Source of the DNA: UBA1381 sp964399965
GTDB taxonomy: Bacteria > Bacillota > Clostridia > UBA1381
Length of the DNA stretch: 22,915 bases
Assembly (NCBI GenBank): GCA_964399965.1
Contig: CAYNRX010000037.1
Coordinates: 1-22,915, forward strand
Reading direction: 5' to 3'
How positions within the stretch are numbered: position 1 is the first letter of the stretch; each line of letters starts with the position of its first letter. Position numbers and translations under genes: made by a program. Positions 8,633 to 14,586 of this stretch are shown piece by piece. The notes under the pieces are model-generated. The model searched no databases. It saw only the letters and a list, made by a program, of their open reading frames with translations, and was not told where the DNA came from.

Positions 8633-9484
8633 TTCCGATATCAAAGACAGTATCCTCTCCAGATCATCGGAGCCGTAATATTCTATCTCGATCTTTCCTT
8701 TTTTTTCTCCTCCCGAAAAATGCACCTTGGTGCCGAACCTCTCCGAAAGCCGGCGGCCGATGGCCTCCAGCTCCACCTCCCGGTCGCTCTTGGGATGCTC
8801 CGGCTTTTCTTCGTACCGCTTGCCCCACACGCGGGAAAGCGATTCGGCCTGCCGCACGCTTAAACGGTGGGAGACTATGTACTCGGCAAATTCCGTGCGC
8901 TCCTTCGCGCCCGATACGGATAATATCGCCTTGGCGTGGCCGCCGGTTATCGTGCGTTCCTCGACCATTTTCTTCACCGCCGGAGGGAGCGAGAGTATAC
9001 GCACCGCGTTGGCCACAGCGCTGCGGCTCTTGCCGACGGCTGCGCTCACCATCTCCTGCGTCATGTCGAAATCGCGTATAAGCGACATATAGCCCTCGCC
9101 CTCTTCTATGGGATTTAAGTCCTCGCGCTGGAGATTTTCCACCAAAGCGATCTCCGCCGACTGAGCGGCCGAATAATCGCGCACAACGGCCGGTATCGTC
9201 TTGAGACCTGCGCGCTTGGCGGCTCTAAAACGCCTTTCCCCGGCCACTATCTCGTAGCCGAATATCGTTTTGGTGACCACGATAGGCTGGATAACGCCGT
9301 GCTCTTTTATCGAGCTGGTCAGGGCTTCGAGCTTTTCCTCGTCAAAATCGCGCCGGGGCTGGTTTTTGTTCGGCTTTATTTCCTCAAGCTGTATTTCCAG
9401 AACGCTCCCCGCTTCGGGCAGTTCCTCCTCCGGCAAAAGGGCGTCAAGCCCTCTCCCCAGACCCTTGCCTGCCGTTCTTTTCAA
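8630..9484 (-). CDS. parB: Chromosome partitioning protein ParB (Spo0J)
   Basis: CTP-dependent DNA clamp that loads at parS sites near the origin and spreads to recruit ParA and SMC. 284 residues. The N-terminal ParA-interacting tail GKGLGRGLDALLPEEE (7-22) is typical of chromosomal ParB. The ParB/Srx CTPase domain has GERRFRAA (82-89) and ENLQREDLNPIEE (116-128). The helix-turn-helix lies at about 141-164 (MTQEMVSAAVGKSRSAVANA), and the C-terminal dimerisation segment ends near LISE. The start is TTG at 9484, with AAAGGAGG seven bases upstream. Second gene of the operon; miniature repeat elements sit on both its 5' side (9512-9545) and its stop codon (8599-8632). No 16-bp parS palindrome (TGTTTCACGTGAAACA-like) was seen in the window. 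Confidence 0.96.
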   Translation of the reverse strand: MKRTAGKGLGRGLDALLPEEELPEAGSVLEIQLEEIKPNKNQPRRDFDEEKLEALTSSIKEHGVIQPIVVTKTIFGYEIVAGERRFRAAKRAGLKTIPAVVRDYSAAQSAEIALVENLQREDLNPIEEGEGYMSLIRDFDMTQEMVSAAVGKSRSAVANAVRILSLPPAVKKMVEERTITGGHAKAILSVSGAKERTEFAEYIVSHRLSVRQAESLSRVWGKRYEEKPEHPKSDREVELEAIGRRLSERFGTKVHFSGGEKKGKIEIEYYGSDDLERILSLISE

Positions 9485-9511
9485 GATATTGACCTCCTTT
9501 TTATCGTCTTT

Positions 9512-9545
9512 TTAGTCAATTGCGAAAAAGCTTTGCAATTGACGG
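9512..9545 (-). mobile_element. Miniature (34 bp) hairpin element between parA and parB
   Basis: Contains a perfect 9-bp inverted repeat, GTCAATTGC ... GCAATTGAC, around an 11-base centre; the plus-strand left end TTAGTCAATTGCG matches the left end of the large element. It is flanked by an exact 11-bp direct repeat TTATCGTCTTT (9501-9511 and 9546-9556), a clear target-site duplication. On the coding strand the duplicated 11 bases are the last two Arg codons (less one base) and TAA stop of parA. Deleting the element with one duplicate leaves the parA stop followed directly by the parB AAAGGAGG signal. It may act as an intercistronic hairpin; the strand is arbitrary. Confidence 0.82.
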
Positions 9546-10316
9546 TTATCGTCTTTGTCCGCCGTTGTTGTCTATGACCTCTTTGGCCAGGGCGAAATAG
9601 GCGTCGGCTCCCTTGGAGGTCACGTCGTATTTTATTATCGGTTCGCCGTAGCTGGGAGCCTCCGACAGGCGGATGTTGCGCGGTATCACCGTTTTGTAGA
9701 GCTTGTCGGGGAAGAATTTCTTTATCTCCTCCAGCACCTGTATCGAAAGATTGGTACGTCCGTCGTACATCGTCGCCAGAACCCCCTCGATCTCCAGATG
9801 CGGGTTCAAGCGTTTTTTTATCGAACGCATCGACGCCATCAGCTGCCCCAGCCCTTCAAGGGCGTAGTATTCGCACTGGATCGGTATCATCACGCTGTCG
9901 GCGGCGGTCATTATGTTTATCGTCAGCATCCCCAAGGCCGGGGGAGCATCGATGATGATAAAATCATAATCGTCCCTGACAGACGAAAGAGCCTTTTTCA
10001 TGAAAAACTCCCGCTCCTCCTCATAGGCAAGCTCTATCTCCGCCCCCGAAAGGTCGGAGGAGGAGGGAAGTATGTAAAGCCCGGAATAGTTCGTGGGCAC
10101 GATGGCAGACGCTGTCTTGTCCGCCTCTGCCAGGCAGTCGTAGATCGAAAGCCCCTCCCTTTCTACGCCGAGGCCGCTGGTCGCGTTGCACTGGGGATCG
10201 GAATCGACCAGCAGAGTTTTCTTTTTTTTATACGCAAGACAGGCCGCCAGATTTACCGCCGTGGTTGTCTTGCCGACGCCGCCCTTTTGATTTATAACGG
10301 CGATGATCTTCCCCAT
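9546..10316 (-). CDS. parA: Chromosome partitioning ATPase ParA (Soj)
   Basis: Cytoplasmic Walker-type ATPase that binds nucleoid DNA and works with ParB in origin segregation and, in Firmicutes, in controlling DnaA. 256 residues from the preferred start, ATG at 10316, which places MGKIIAVINQKGGVGKTTT at the N-terminus and has GGGAGGC about seven bases upstream; a start ten codons earlier exists but would be unusual for the family. Deviant Walker A KGGVGKTT (11-18), VDSDPQCN switch region, Walker B-like FIIIDAPPALG, then the C-terminal DNA-binding surface with RLSEAPSYGEPI. First gene of a parA-parB-DUF4446-7632/8075 gene-serS operon with its own promoter at 10395-10422. Confidence 0.96.
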   Translation of the reverse strand: MGKIIAVINQKGGVGKTTTAVNLAACLAYKKKKTLLVDSDPQCNATSGLGVEREGLSIYDCLAEADKTASAIVPTNYSGLYILPSSSDLSGAEIELAYEEEREFFMKKALSSVRDDYDFIIIDAPPALGMLTINIMTAADSVMIPIQCEYYALEGLGQLMASMRSIKKRLNPHLEIEGVLATMYDGRTNLSIQVLEEIKKFFPDKLYKTVIPRNIRLSEAPSYGEPIIKYDVTSKGADAYFALAKEVIDNNGGQRR

Positions 10317-10394
10317 ATTTGAAGCCTCCCTGTAAAAATTTGTCATCTCGGGTCAATACATTGCCCGAAGCAAACACGAAAGAAGTCTATATTT

Positions 10395-10422
10395 ATTATA
10401 ACACAAAAATTCTGTTTGTAAA
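10395..10422 (-). promoter_or_regulatory. Sigma-A promoter of parA with leader hairpin
   Basis: Minus strand: TTTACA (10417-10422), 16-bp spacer, TATAAT (10395-10400) preceded by TG one base before the -10 (extended -10). The predicted start near 10388 gives a leader of about 70 bases, which contains TCGGGCAAT-GT-ATTGACCCGA, a hairpin with one bulged A. No further gene-like content in 10347-10499. Confidence 0.78.
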
Positions 10423-10499
10423 GAGGGAAAGAGGAAAAAAAGAGACGGCCGAAAAGAGCCTGTAAAAACAAAAAATGACATCACAGAGGATATCCTCCC

Positions 10500-11387
10500 C
10501 TATACCGTCCCCTTTTCCCGGGCTTTTTTCCTGTATTCCGCCGGCGACATGCCGGTCAGACGGCGGAAATACTTGCGGAAATTGGGCGTTGAGGAATAGC
10601 CGCACATAAAGCAAACATCGGTCACCGAATAGGCGGTGGCGCCCAGCAGTTCCCGCGCCTTTTCTATGCGCAGCCCGGCGATAAATTCCGATATGTTGCG
10701 CCCGGTCTTTTGCTTGAAATAGCGCGACAGATAGGAGGGAGACATATGTATCTGCGCCGCCAATAGGCTCAGAGTAAGTTCGATATCAAGATTGGCCTTG
10801 ATATACCGTATCAGGTGCTCGATATCGGAGCCTTCCCCGCTGCTTGGCGGCGATTTTGGCGGCCGGTTTTCGTATATCCAGCCCGCTTCTATGAGGACAT
10901 TGCAAAAAAGCCCCTTGACCAGCGTATGAATCCCCGGCTTTTCCATTCCCCGTTTGCGGCTTAAGGCTTCTGTGTAGGAGCGGATCTCGCCCTGGGCGTT
11001 GTCGGAGAGCACAAAGCAAAAATGCTCCCCGTTTTTTATAAGGCTGTAAAGCCTTGTATCTGATATCCCGGGGATGGATAGGTATTCGTCTCTCACCTCT
11101 GCAAACAGAGCCGGGGTGAAAAGGCAGTTGTCCACCCGCAGCCAGGGGGCGTCCTTGGCGGCCGGGGAGAGGAAGCAGTGGCTTGCGCCCGGGGATACGA
11201 GCACGAAATTCCCCGGCGATACCTCCCGCATATCTCCATCGCTGTAATGGCCGCCGATGCCGCTCCTCACGTAGGCCAGCTCGAAAAATTCGTGCGAATG
11301 CTCGCGCTTTGCGCGCAGCTCCGCGCAGGAAAAAGCGTTGAACTCCTGCCCTCCGGGTATGAAATCGCTGCATTTGTATAAGATCAT
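10500..11387 (-). CDS. AraC family transcriptional regulator with cupin sensor domain
   Basis: 295 residues. The N-terminal cupin-type ligand domain spans about residues 1-150, with HEFFELAYVRSGIGGHY, a typical metal- or sugar-sensing cupin strand with conserved His and Glu. A C-terminal double helix-turn-helix AraC/XylS DNA-binding domain spans about 190-290: LSLLAAQIHMSPSYLSRYFK is the first HTH, and the signature VTDVCFMCGYSSTPNFRKYF leads into RRLTGMSPAEYRK. Such proteins usually control carbohydrate or stress genes, but no transporter or enzyme target is adjacent, so the regulon is unknown. The ATG at 11387 follows AAGGAGG by seven bases. It is divergent from thyA; the two promoters lie back to back in 11442-11525. 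Confidence 0.9.
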   Translation of the reverse strand: MILYKCSDFIPGGQEFNAFSCAELRAKREHSHEFFELAYVRSGIGGHYSDGDMREVSPGNFVLVSPGASHCFLSPAAKDAPWLRVDNCLFTPALFAEVRDEYLSIPGISDTRLYSLIKNGEHFCFVLSDNAQGEIRSYTEALSRKRGMEKPGIHTLVKGLFCNVLIEAGWIYENRPPKSPPSSGEGSDIEHLIRYIKANLDIELTLSLLAAQIHMSPSYLSRYFKQKTGRNISEFIAGLRIEKARELLGATAYSVTDVCFMCGYSSTPNFRKYFRRLTGMSPAEYRKKAREKGTV

Positions 11388-11441
11388 CGCATTTCCTCCT
11401 TAGCCGGAAATCACCAAAAATATTTTGCAGTTATCTATTAT

Positions 11442-11470
11442 ATTCTACCATTTCCGCCCGCCGATTGCAA
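11442..11470 (-). promoter_or_regulatory. Sigma-A promoter of the AraC-type gene
   Basis: Minus strand: TTGCAA (11465-11470), 17-bp spacer, TAGAAT (11442-11447), with TGG giving an extended -10. The leader to the ATG at 11387 is about 50 bases. Confidence 0.65.
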
Positions 11471-11496
11471 GGCCTTTGTGTGAGCGCAAATTCCTG

Positions 11497-11525
11497 TTGA
11501 CTTTTGGCGGACATTTGTGTAAAAT
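11497..11525 (+). promoter_or_regulatory. Sigma-A promoter of thyA-dfrA, interrupted downstream by an element insertion
   Basis: TTGACT (11497-11502), 17-bp spacer, TAAAAT (11520-11525). The next base begins the 14-bp duplicated sequence AATATCACAATAAC, so the transcription start is expected inside that duplicate, and the whole 213-bp element becomes the 5' leader of thyA. Confidence 0.75.
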
Positions 11526-11539
11526 AATATCACAATAAC

Positions 11540-11752
11540 CAGTCAATTGCGAAACCTTTTCGCAATTGATTTCTGGCTAATGAAGAAAATAAAAGTTCCG
11601 TTGATTGGCGGTCTGCGACCGCTGAAACTTTTATTTTCGCAATTTTTGACGCGCATGTCGTCAAAAATTGATTGGAATTCGAGGGTTTCACCCTCGAGCT
11701 CCCCAGAATAAGGAAATAATTGTAAAACGTTGTCACGTTTCACAATTATCTA
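11540..11752 (+). mobile_element. Full-length 213-bp MITE-like structured element, copy A
   Basis: Begins CAGTCAATTGC and ends CAATTATCTA, with imperfect terminal inverted repeats (11 of 15). Flanked by an exact 14-bp direct repeat AATATCACAATAAC (11526-11539 and 11753-11766). Hairpins: 1, TCAATTGCGAAA/TTTCGCAATTGA (11543-11569); 2, GAAAATAAAAGTT/AACTTTTATTTTC (11585-11638) with inner GCGGTC/GACCGC; 3, CAATTTTTGACG/CGTCAAAAATTG (11640-11670); 4, TCGAGGG/CCCTCGA (11679-11697); 5, an ATAATTGT... stem with TGTC loop (11716-11749). TTCTGG (11571-11576) can pair with CCAGAA (11703-11708), enclosing hairpins 2-4. Nearly identical to copy B. It encodes no plausible protein. The orientation given is that of the downstream gene thyA. 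Confidence 0.85.
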
Positions 11753-11782
11753 AATATCACAATAACGTTTTTGGAGGGCAAA

Positions 11783-12610
11783 ATGAGCAGAGCAGATGAA
11801 ATATTCATATCGAACTGCCGCGATATCTTACAGCGCGGCTTTTCCGACGAAGGCCTTGACGTCAGGCCGCATTGGGAGGACGGCGCGCCCGCGCATACGG
11901 TGAAGCTGTTCGGGATAGTAAACCGCTATGACCTCAAGGAGGAGTTTCCCATCCTCACGCTCCGGCGCACCTATTTAAAAAGCGCGGTGGACGAGATACT
12001 GTGGATATGGCAGAAAAAATCGAATAATATCCGCGACCTCAAGAGCCATATCTGGGATCAGTGGGCGGATGCGGACGGCTCTATCGGCAAGGCCTACGGC
12101 TATCAGCTGGGCGTAAAGCACATCTATCCCGAGGGAGAATTTGACCAGGTGGACAGGATACTCTACGACCTGAAGCACAATCCCCAGAGCAGGCGGATAC
12201 TTTCTAATATATATGTACACGCTGACCTGCACGAGATGAATCTCTACCCCTGCGCCTACAGCCTGACGCTGAACGTATCCGGCCGCACCCTAAACGCGAT
12301 ACTAAACCAAAGATCGCAGGATATGCTCGCGGCCAGCAATTGGAACGTATGCCAGTATGCGGCGCTTGTGCATATGCTGGCGATGGTTTCCGGCCTTGAG
12401 GCAGGGGAGCTTGTCCACGTTATAGCCGATGCCCACATCTACGACCGCCATATCCCGATCGTGCGGGAGCTTATTTCCCGTACTCCCAAACCGGCGCCGA
12501 GGCTGGTGATGGAAAAGCGCGATGATTTTTACAGCTTCACCCCCGATGATTTTCGCCTGGAGGGCTATGATCCCCATCCCTTCGATGTGAAATTCCCGGT
12601 GGCCATATAA
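11783..12610 (+). CDS. thyA: Thymidylate synthase
   Basis: Methylates dUMP to dTMP using 5,10-methylene-tetrahydrofolate, producing dihydrofolate that the next gene's product recycles. 275 residues from ATG at 11783, chosen for GGAGG five bases upstream; an in-frame TTG four codons earlier would swallow that site. Visible family features: QSRRIL arginines (about 135-140) for phosphate binding, the catalytic cysteine in NLYPCAYSLTL (C157), QRSQDMLAASNWNV with the dUMP-contacting Asn near 186, and HIYDRH near 220. The catalytic loop reads LYPC rather than the common LPPC. Cotranscribed with dfrA (14 bases apart). A structured mobile element separates it from its promoter, so thyA has an unusually long hairpin-rich leader of about 250 bases. 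Confidence 0.93.
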   Translation: MSRADEIFISNCRDILQRGFSDEGLDVRPHWEDGAPAHTVKLFGIVNRYDLKEEFPILTLRRTYLKSAVDEILWIWQKKSNNIRDLKSHIWDQWADADGSIGKAYGYQLGVKHIYPEGEFDQVDRILYDLKHNPQSRRILSNIYVHADLHEMNLYPCAYSLTLNVSGRTLNAILNQRSQDMLAASNWNVCQYAALVHMLAMVSGLEAGELVHVIADAHIYDRHIPIVRELISRTPKPAPRLVMEKRDDFYSFTPDDFRLEGYDPHPFDVKFPVAI

Positions 12611-12624
12611 GGAGGACTAAAAAT

Positions 12625-13095
12625 ATGAAGATGATAGCTGCCGTAGCCGCCAACTGGGGCATAGGCCGGGACAATAAGCTGCTGTTTTCCCTGCCGACGG
12701 ACATGAAATTTTTCCGCCGCATGACGCTCGATAAAACGGTGATAGTGGGACGAAATACTCTCCTGTCCTTCCCCGGCGGCAAGCCCCTGCCTAAAAGGCG
12801 CACGATACTTCTCTCCTCGACCCTTGCTCCCGAGGGCGTCGAGGTGTTTAAAACCGTTGAAGAGGCGGCCGCTGCGGCCGGGGACGAAGCCTTCGTGATC
12901 GGCGGCGAAAGGGTCTACCGTGCCTTTATGCCCCTGTGCGATACCGCCTATGTGACCTATGTCAAGGCTTCTCCCGCAGCCGACGCCTTTTTCCCCGACC
13001 TGGATTCCGATCCCCAATGGGAGCTTGCGGAGGAATCGGAGCCGGTAGTTGAAAACGGCCTGGAATTTACGTTTCGTACCTACCGCCGACTATAG
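12625..13095 (+). CDS. folA: Dihydrofolate reductase
   Basis: NADPH-dependent reduction of dihydrofolate to tetrahydrofolate, paired with ThyA in the same operon. 156 residues, normal length. MIAAVAANWGIGRDNKLLFS (3-22) is the N-terminal strand and Met20-type loop; LPTDMKFF carries the substrate-protonating Asp. VIVGRNTLLSFPGGKPLP is the NADPH phosphate-binding segment, and FVIGGERVYRAF is the Gly-Gly cofactor loop. A Phe replaces the common Trp in the LLW segment. The ribosome binding site AAGGAGG precedes ATG at 12625. Its TAG stop at 13093-13095 lies in CTATAG, whose other half is the stop of the convergent peptidase gene. Confidence 0.94.
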   Translation: MKMIAAVAANWGIGRDNKLLFSLPTDMKFFRRMTLDKTVIVGRNTLLSFPGGKPLPKRRTILLSSTLAPEGVEVFKTVEEAAAAAGDEAFVIGGERVYRAFMPLCDTAYVTYVKASPAADAFFPDLDSDPQWELAEESEPVVENGLEFTFRTYRRL

Positions 13096-13953
13096 CTCAT
13101 AGATCGCCCGCAGCGTCATGCGGGCGTTTTCTTCGTATATATCAGCAAGCATACTCTCCGGCAGAGGATTCTTCCCCGCTCCTATCTCCACCGTAAAGCC
13201 CTCGCGGCCGTATTCCTTGATAAACCAGTCCTTGCAGCCGCCGAAGGCAGCGCAGCCCGTGGGCACGCATACGGCATAGCCGCTCTCGGCGGCCATTTTC
13301 TCCGCCAGCTCCCGGCTGCGTCTGGCCGTCATGCCGTCAAAGTCGTAGTAAAGCTCCCGTCCCTGGGAATGGAAGGCAATCAAAAGATCCGGCTGTATCC
13401 GGCGGATGAACTGCACCACCGCCCGCGTCTCCGGCTCGCTCTCGGGATATTCTCCGCCGTAGCGCGTGGGAGCGGGCTTTTCTGCGACCGCGCTCCAGAG
13501 GGCGTTGTAGTTATGATTTATGTCAACTCCCCGGGCGTTGGCCTGCCATACCTTGCCGAAGCTGTGGATGCCGACCAGGCTTATCAGGCGGCGGTGATGG
13601 GGATCGGTAATATTGAGCCCGTTGACCGCGATATCCACGCCGTCCGGATTTACCATTGGTATTATGTAAACCGTGCATTTTTTCAGCAATCCCCGGGCGT
13701 CGAAGCCGAGGAAGTCCTGTCCCCGGCTTGACCGCTCTTCCAGCTCCCCGCAAAAGCGCACCAAAAACAACGCCGTCAGGTACTCAAGCCCGTGATGCGC
13801 CCCGTTTAAGAGGACTCTTTTTTCCCCGCTGCCGGCGATCAGGCAGGGGATGTCCCGTTCCATGACGCTTTTGCCGATGACCTCCACCGTTGTTCCCTGC
13901 GTAGATTCAAGCGTATGTATATCGTCCATCATATGTCTGTGATCGTATCCCAT
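13090..13953 (-). CDS. M14 family zinc carboxypeptidase-like protein
   Basis: 287 residues. Zinc peptidase of the M14 (gamma-D-glutamyl-diamino acid endopeptidase/carboxypeptidase) group. Zinc ligands: HGLE (H54 and E57) after LLNGAH, and the third ligand in IAFHSQG. Substrate-carboxylate contacts in VNPDGV and ARGVDINHNYN; catalytic Glu in FTVEIGAGKNP. No signal peptide or cell-wall-binding module is visible, so it probably acts in the cytoplasm, for example on recycled cell-wall peptides (inference). The start at 13953 is preferred because GGAGGT lies four to five bases upstream; a start six codons earlier has no such signal. It ends by overlapping the dfrA stop codon by six bases on the opposite strand. 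Confidence 0.88.
   Translation of the reverse strand: MGYDHRHMMDDIHTLESTQGTTVEVIGKSVMERDIPCLIAGSGEKRVLLNGAHHGLEYLTALFLVRFCGELEERSSRGQDFLGFDARGLLKKCTVYIIPMVNPDGVDIAVNGLNITDPHHRRLISLVGIHSFGKVWQANARGVDINHNYNALWSAVAEKPAPTRYGGEYPESEPETRAVVQFIRRIQPDLLIAFHSQGRELYYDFDGMTARRSRELAEKMAAESGYAVCVPTGCAAFGGCKDWFIKEYGREGFTVEIGAGKNPLPESMLADIYEENARMTLRAIYEL
13105..13130 (+). terminator. Terminator of thyA-dfrA inside the convergent peptidase gene
   Basis: Perfect 8-bp stem CGCCCGCA/TGCGGGCG with a 6-base loop and a TTTT(C)TT tail, ten bases after the dfrA stop. It lies within the last codons of the M14 gene on the other strand. Confidence 0.72.
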
Positions 13954-14085
13954 AGTTACCTCCGTTATCATTTCCGGCCGCCGTTTTTTAAGGCCGCCGG
14001 GTGTTTTTTTGTTAAATATATGCTGTCAAAAGCCCCGTATGCACACAAAATTTAAAAATTTATTCATTTTTTATATTAAAACCCC

Positions 14086-14114
14086 TTGACAATCCCTTAA
14101 ATAAATGGTATGAT
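14086..14114 (+). promoter_or_regulatory. Sigma-A promoter of the manganese-linked transcription unit
   Basis: TTGACA (14086-14091), 17-bp spacer, TATGAT (14109-14114); near-consensus. The expected start near 14121 puts both riboswitch-like structures and the small peptide gene on the same transcript as mntP. Confidence 0.85.
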
Positions 14115-14143
14115 AGGAGCATAGAAATATTATATAGGGTAAT

Positions 14144-14196
14144 TGATCGGTACAAGGGAGTAGTCTTGCCTATCGATTATCTGGGTAAACTGTATG
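14144..14196 (+). promoter_or_regulatory. Putative first yybP-ykoY (manganese)-like aptamer, upstream of the peptide gene
   Basis: Contains AAGGGAGTAG (14154-14163), the same string as in the clearer aptamer before mntP. GTACA (14150-14154) can pair with TGTAT as a closing helix. TTGCCTA pairs with TGGGTAA (with two G-U pairs) as an inner hairpin, and an AAC motif lies on the 3' side: the order closing helix-GGGAGUAG-hairpin-AAC-closing helix matches the second aptamer. An alternative fold GATCGGTA/TATCGATT also exists. The 8-mer ATCGGTAC is shared with the second leader (14391-14398), suggesting duplication. Confidence 0.5.
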
Positions 14197-14215
14197 TAAA
14201 GGAGACGTCGGGGAT

Positions 14216-14359
14216 ATGAAAAAATATATTAAACCCTCTTTAGAAGTAAAATCATTTAAGGTAAGCGAGGATATCGCAGCGCTGAAGGAGTATTTCTATA
14301 CTGCTAATAATAATAGAAAGGTCGCTCTTTTTGCGAATGTGACCTCTCTTAATGCGTGA
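14216..14359 (+). CDS. 47-residue peptide of unknown function between two manganese-riboswitch-like leaders
   Basis: Short gene not recognised as a named family. The sequence begins MKKYIKPSLEVKSFKVSEDI, a pattern (MKKYxKPxLEVxxF...EDI) resembling many small clostridial peptides, some suspected to be precursor or signalling peptides; it continues with a Tyr/Asn-rich middle (ALKEYFYTANNNRK) and ends in VALFANVTSLNA. It contains no cysteine, no obvious signal peptide and no long membrane span. AAAGGAG lies about 11 bases before the ATG, longer than ideal. It sits on the leader transcript of mntP between two AAGGGAGTAG structures, so it may be a manganese-responsive small protein, a leader peptide, or a precursor peptide whose processing enzymes are elsewhere. 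Coding status rests on position and composition, not homology. Confidence 0.6.
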   Translation: MKKYIKPSLEVKSFKVSEDIAALKEYFYTANNNRKVALFANVTSLNA

Positions 14360-14380
14360 TCCCGCTTAATAAAATTTCTT

Positions 14381-14414
14381 ATATGTACATATCGGTACGG
14401 CAGTGCTTTGCCGT
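14381..14414 (+). promoter_or_regulatory. Palindrome plus small hairpin in the mntP leader
   Basis: A perfect 12-bp palindrome ATATGTACATAT (14381-14392) is followed by hairpin ACGGCA-GTGCTT-TGCCGT (14397-14414). The palindrome could be an operator or simply part of the leader fold; no factor can be named. Confidence 0.35.
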
Positions 14415-14420
14415 CCGGAC

Positions 14421-14547
14421 GTCATAAGGGAGTAGTTTGCGCATTTTTAGAAAAATGCGTGTCAAGTCAACATGATGATCTTTTAAGGATCTGGCTTGAA
14501 TTAAAGAACGAGACTTATGTATAGGAAGCTATACATAAGTCTTTTTT
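14421..14547 (+). promoter_or_regulatory. yybP-ykoY manganese riboswitch with intrinsic terminator, upstream of mntP
   Basis: GTCAT (14421-14425) closes with ATGAT (14472-14476). AAGGGAGTAG (14426-14435) is the conserved aptamer strand; GCATTTTT-AG-AAAAATGC is a perfect hairpin; GTCAAC on the 3' strand completes the metal-binding junction. An expression platform follows (GATC CTTTTAAG-type hairpin, TCAAG/CTTGA pairing), then a 13-bp perfect terminator stem GACTTATGTATAG/CTATACATAAGTC with six T (14512-14547). Known members of this class raise expression of Mn2+ exporters when Mn2+ binds; the mntP gene 40 bases downstream fits. Confidence 0.85.
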
Positions 14548-14586
14548 CGTATCTTGAAGGAAATTTCCTTCTTTTGGAGTGATACA

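Noticed and set aside
9555..10322. 255-residue plus-strand frame opposite parA
   Set aside because: Antisense shadow; parA on the minus strand has all family motifs.
8072..10422. Search for a parS site near parB
   Set aside because: No TGTTTCACGTGAAACA-like 16-mer was seen; the closest string, GGGTTTCACCC at 11684, belongs to hairpin 4 of copy A.
11763..11773. TAACGTTTTTG found both after copy A (11763-11773) and before the lone hairpin (15133-15143)
   Set aside because: An 11-base AT-rich match on opposite sides of the element ends; it does not fit a duplication and may be chance.
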